The position numbers and the translations under genes are program-made. Below, piece after piece: positions 7,437-8,982 of a DNA stretch of 8,982 nucleotides (positions within the stretch are counted from its first letter, which is position 1; each line of letters begins with the position of its first letter). The stretch lies in the NCBI GenBank assembly GCA_934663885.1, contig CAKUKW010000071.1, positions 1-8,982 of the forward strand. Direction: 5' to 3'. Below the pieces are notes generated by a model, which was given only the letters and a program-made list of their open reading frames with translations, had not been told where the DNA came from and made no database searches. Source of the DNA: an uncultured Tidjanibacter sp. GTDB lineage: Bacteria; Bacteroidota; Bacteroidia; Bacteroidales; Rikenellaceae.

Positions 7437-7470
7437 TTGCAGATTTTCGGTTGCAGTTTGCGATTTTCGG
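7437..7470. repeat. Short direct repeat in the aspS-tadA intergenic region
   Basis: TTGCAGATTTTCGG (7437-7450) and TTTGCGATTTTCGG (7457-7470) share GATTTTCGG. The copies are offset by 20 bases, about two helical turns, with another TTGCAG between them. The repeat overlaps the -33 region of the tadA promoter and the aspS leader. It could be a paired binding site, but with only two imperfect copies this is weak evidence. Confidence 0.3.
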
Positions 7471-7489
7471 CCGTGAATTATTACTTTTG
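7457..7489 (+). promoter_or_regulatory. tadA promoter
   Basis: A -33 TTTG at 7457-7460 and a -7 TACTTTTG at 7482-7489 are separated by a 21-base spacer, fully matching the Bacteroidota consensus TTTG and TAnnTTTG. Transcription would start near 7496, leaving about 35 bases of leader. No Shine-Dalgarno sequence is visible before the ATG at 7531. Confidence 0.65.
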
Positions 7490-7502
7490 CCGGAACCGGC
7501 TT

Positions 7503-7510
7503 CAAAGGTA
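7503..7510 (-). promoter_or_regulatory. Candidate aspS promoter, -7 box TACCTTTG
   Basis: On the minus strand 7510 to 7503 reads TACCTTTG, matching TAnnTTTG. A -33 TTTG is not evident. Transcription would start near 7497, almost exactly where the tadA transcript starts in the other direction, and leave an aspS leader of about 78 bases. The opposing box at 7482-7489 lies just across an inverted repeat GCCGG-AA-CCGGC (7489-7500). Confidence 0.45.
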
Positions 7511-7530
7511 ACGATTTTATAGATATCTGG

Positions 7531-7977
7531 ATGGAAAAAGAGCGAGCCACGGACGAATTTTTTATGCGGGCGGCAATTTCCGAGGCGCAGAAAGCGTTCG
7601 ATAAAGGAGAGGTTCCCATAGGAGCGGTCGTCGTAGCCGGCGGCCGGATAGTTGGCAGGGGGCACAACCTTGTAGAAACCCTTTCCGATGCGACCGCGCA
7701 TGCCGAGATGCAGGCCCTGACTGCCGCGATGAATGCCGCCGGAGGCAAATACATTCCAGAGTGCACTATTTACGTTACGGTGGAGCCCTGCGCCATGTGT
7801 GCCGGCGCATGTTCATGGGCGCAAATCGGAAGAATAGTTTACGGAGCTCCCGACCCGAAAAAGGGATTTTCGGTATATTCGGGCTCGATACCGCACCCGA
7901 AAACAGGGATAACCGGAGGTGTCCTTTCCGTGGAGTGCGCTGCGCTTATGGGCTCTTTCTTCAGGAAACTGAGATAG
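7531..7977 (+). CDS. tadA: tRNA adenosine(34) deaminase
   Basis: TadA converts adenosine to inosine at wobble position 34 of tRNA(Arg)(ACG), as a zinc-dependent homodimer in the cytosol. The 148-residue protein is a single cytidine-deaminase-fold domain of the expected length. The zinc and catalytic residues are all present: H57 and E59 in THAEMQ-like context (TAHAEMQAL), and C87 and C90 in VEPCAMCAGA. The substrate-pocket segment GEVPIGAVVV (26-35) and HNLVET (45-50) also match the family. A related nucleoside or guanine deaminase is the main alternative, but the HAEMQAL and PCxMCAGA combination and the short length favour TadA. The start ATG at 7531 follows the promoter at normal distance. 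It is transcribed away from aspS. No clear terminator follows the stop codon at 7975-7977. Confidence 0.93.
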   Translation: MEKERATDEFFMRAAISEAQKAFDKGEVPIGAVVVAGGRIVGRGHNLVETLSDATAHAEMQALTAAMNAAGGKYIPECTIYVTVEPCAMCAGACSWAQIGRIVYGAPDPKKGFSVYSGSIPHPKTGITGGVLSVECAALMGSFFRKLR

Positions 7978-8097
7978 TGCAAAAAATGTCCCGGAAGAAA
8001 AGGTTCGGAATAAGGCCTGCATGCCTTCCAGCGTTGTAAAGCACGGAGCCAGATAATAATCCGCCGCAAATACCCGGGCTATTTTAGTGCAAAAAGT

Positions 8098-8129
8098 CTT
8101 GCAAAAAAGCTTTCTATAATATAAATTTG
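8098..8129 (+). promoter_or_regulatory. Promoter of the TPR protein gene
   Basis: CTTG at 8098-8101 (one mismatch to TTTG) and TAAATTTG at 8122-8129 (a full match to TAnnTTTG) are separated by 20 bases. The transcript would start near 8135, with an AT-rich leader of about 70 bases and no Shine-Dalgarno sequence. The rest of the 7978-8206 gap shows no gene, only a weak hairpin (8012-8027) and short repeats of TGCAAAAA. Confidence 0.65.
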
Positions 8130-8206
8130 TCGGCTATGTTATGGAAATAGCCCTGAAAATACATCTATATAAACAAAAAGAACAGACTAAATCTAATACG
8201 CGAACC

Positions 8207-8982
8207 ATGAAAAAGATCATTTTTATTCTAACGGCTTTACTCGCCTTCGGGGCGGCAGGAAAACTTTCCGCCCAGACGGTAAACGACGTAAACATCAAAT
8301 ATAACGAAGCCGTAAAACTTTATCAGGACAAAAAATACGCTGAAGCCATTCCCGCACTGGAAGAAGTTATCAATCTGGGCCTCGAGGTCGGCGGCGAGGC
8401 TTCCAATACGATTGCTGCCGCACAGAAGGCACTCCCCGAAGCTTATTTCAGGCGTGCACTCGAATTTGCCCAGCAACAGAAAACAGACGACGCTTTTAAG
8501 CAATTGAACATGGCTATCGAATCGGGCGAGCTCTATGGCGTTCCCACGTCGGTAAGAAATGCCAAACGGCTCGGTGCGCAGCTTTACATGAATCTCGGCG
8601 CAACCCCGTTTAACGATAAGCAGTACGAGCAGGCCATACCTTATTTCCAGAAAGGTTACGAGATAGATCCCTCTTTTACTGAAAATGCGATTTTCATGGG
8701 CGACAGCTATGCCGAACTGGGAAAATATGAGGAGGCTTTCAATATCTACAATCAGCTGGTGGCGATGGGTGAACGGTCCTCCCGTTACAAAGCGGTTGCA
8801 GACCAGGCGAACGGGAAAATATTTTACTATATGACCGTGCAGGCGAACGACGTCGCTAAAAGCGGCAACGCCCGCCAGGCATATACTCTTTTCGAAGAGA
8901 TACTCAAACTCGATCCGAACAACGCCAATGCCCATATGGTACGCCTGCAGGCCGCAACGAATGCCGAGGACTGGAACAACGT
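8207..8982 (+). CDS. Exported tetratricopeptide-repeat protein, N-terminal 258 residues (C-terminus outside window)
   Basis: The frame is open from ATG at 8207 to the window edge. A signal peptide (MKKIIFILTALLAFGAAGKLSAQ) has a lysine n-region, a hydrophobic core and a probable signal peptidase I site after SA at residue 22. That leaves Gln at the mature N-terminus, which is common among exported Bacteroidota proteins. The mature part is helical with TPR-like units. The clearest are YNEAVKLYQDKKYAEAIPAL (about 32-51), NDKQYEQAIPYFQKGYEIDP (136-155), MGDSYAELGKYEEAFNIYNQ (164-183) and SGNARQAYTLFEEILKLDPN (219-238). A less regular unit lies around 78-106. TPR arrays bind other proteins, so a periplasmic scaffold or chaperone role is plausible, but the partner is unknown and any C-terminal domain is out of view. 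The gene has its own promoter and follows tadA on the same strand after 229 bases. Confidence 0.88.
   Translation, partial: MKKIIFILTALLAFGAAGKLSAQTVNDVNIKYNEAVKLYQDKKYAEAIPALEEVINLGLEVGGEASNTIAAAQKALPEAYFRRALEFAQQQKTDDAFKQLNMAIESGELYGVPTSVRNAKRLGAQLYMNLGATPFNDKQYEQAIPYFQKGYEIDPSFTENAIFMGDSYAELGKYEEAFNIYNQLVAMGERSSRYKAVADQANGKIFYYMTVQANDVAKSGNARQAYTLFEEILKLDPNNANAHMVRLQAATNAEDWNN

Noticed and set aside
8012..8027. AAGGC/GCCTT hairpin after tadA as a terminator
   Set aside because: The stem is only five base pairs and no T run follows.
8237..8935. Minus-strand open frame (232 codons) opposite the TPR gene
   Set aside because: The plus strand has a signal peptide, TPR units and a good promoter; the antisense frame has none of these.

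Overview
The window looks like an ordinary chromosomal segment of a Bacteroidales bacterium, probably Alistipes or another member of the Rikenellaceae (inferred, moderate confidence). Three things point there. Most intergenic regions carry the Bacteroidota promoter signature (-7 box TAnnTTTG, sometimes with a TTTG-like -33 box about 20 bases upstream). Shine-Dalgarno sequences are mostly absent. A secreted subtilase ends in a type IX secretion (Por) C-terminal sorting domain. There is no integrase, transposase, CRISPR array, rRNA, tRNA or phage gene.

Layout from left to right. The 5' two thirds of rpe (ribulose-phosphate 3-epimerase) runs leftward off the window. A 275-base gap holds a GC-rich, hairpin-rich segment and a pair of outward-facing promoters. 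rmuC follows on the + strand. It converges on a minus-strand membrane protein gene (possibly Mpv17/PMP22-like), and the two share a bidirectional terminator. From 2876 to 3047 a divergent promoter region serves the membrane protein and a large S8 subtilisin-like protease on the + strand. The protease converges on aspS (minus strand), with a 16-bp-stem terminator and a second structured element between them. aspS is divergent from tadA across a 111-base region with overlapping promoters. After tadA a 229-base gap carries the promoter of a TPR protein gene that runs off the right edge.

Most genes are housekeeping: pentose phosphate metabolism (rpe), DNA maintenance (rmuC), tRNA charging (aspS) and anticodon wobble modification (tadA). 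The protease and TPR protein are exported, and the membrane protein is uncharacterised. There is no evidence of one multi-gene system. The neighbours alternate in strand and each appears to have its own promoter. The one functional pairing is aspS/tadA, two tRNA genes sharing a compact divergent promoter.

I found no convincing new system. The points most worth a second look are the GC-rich leader or possible dispersed repeat upstream of rpe, the protease that combines a lipoprotein signal with a type IX sorting domain, and the interlocked aspS/tadA promoters around a short dyad.
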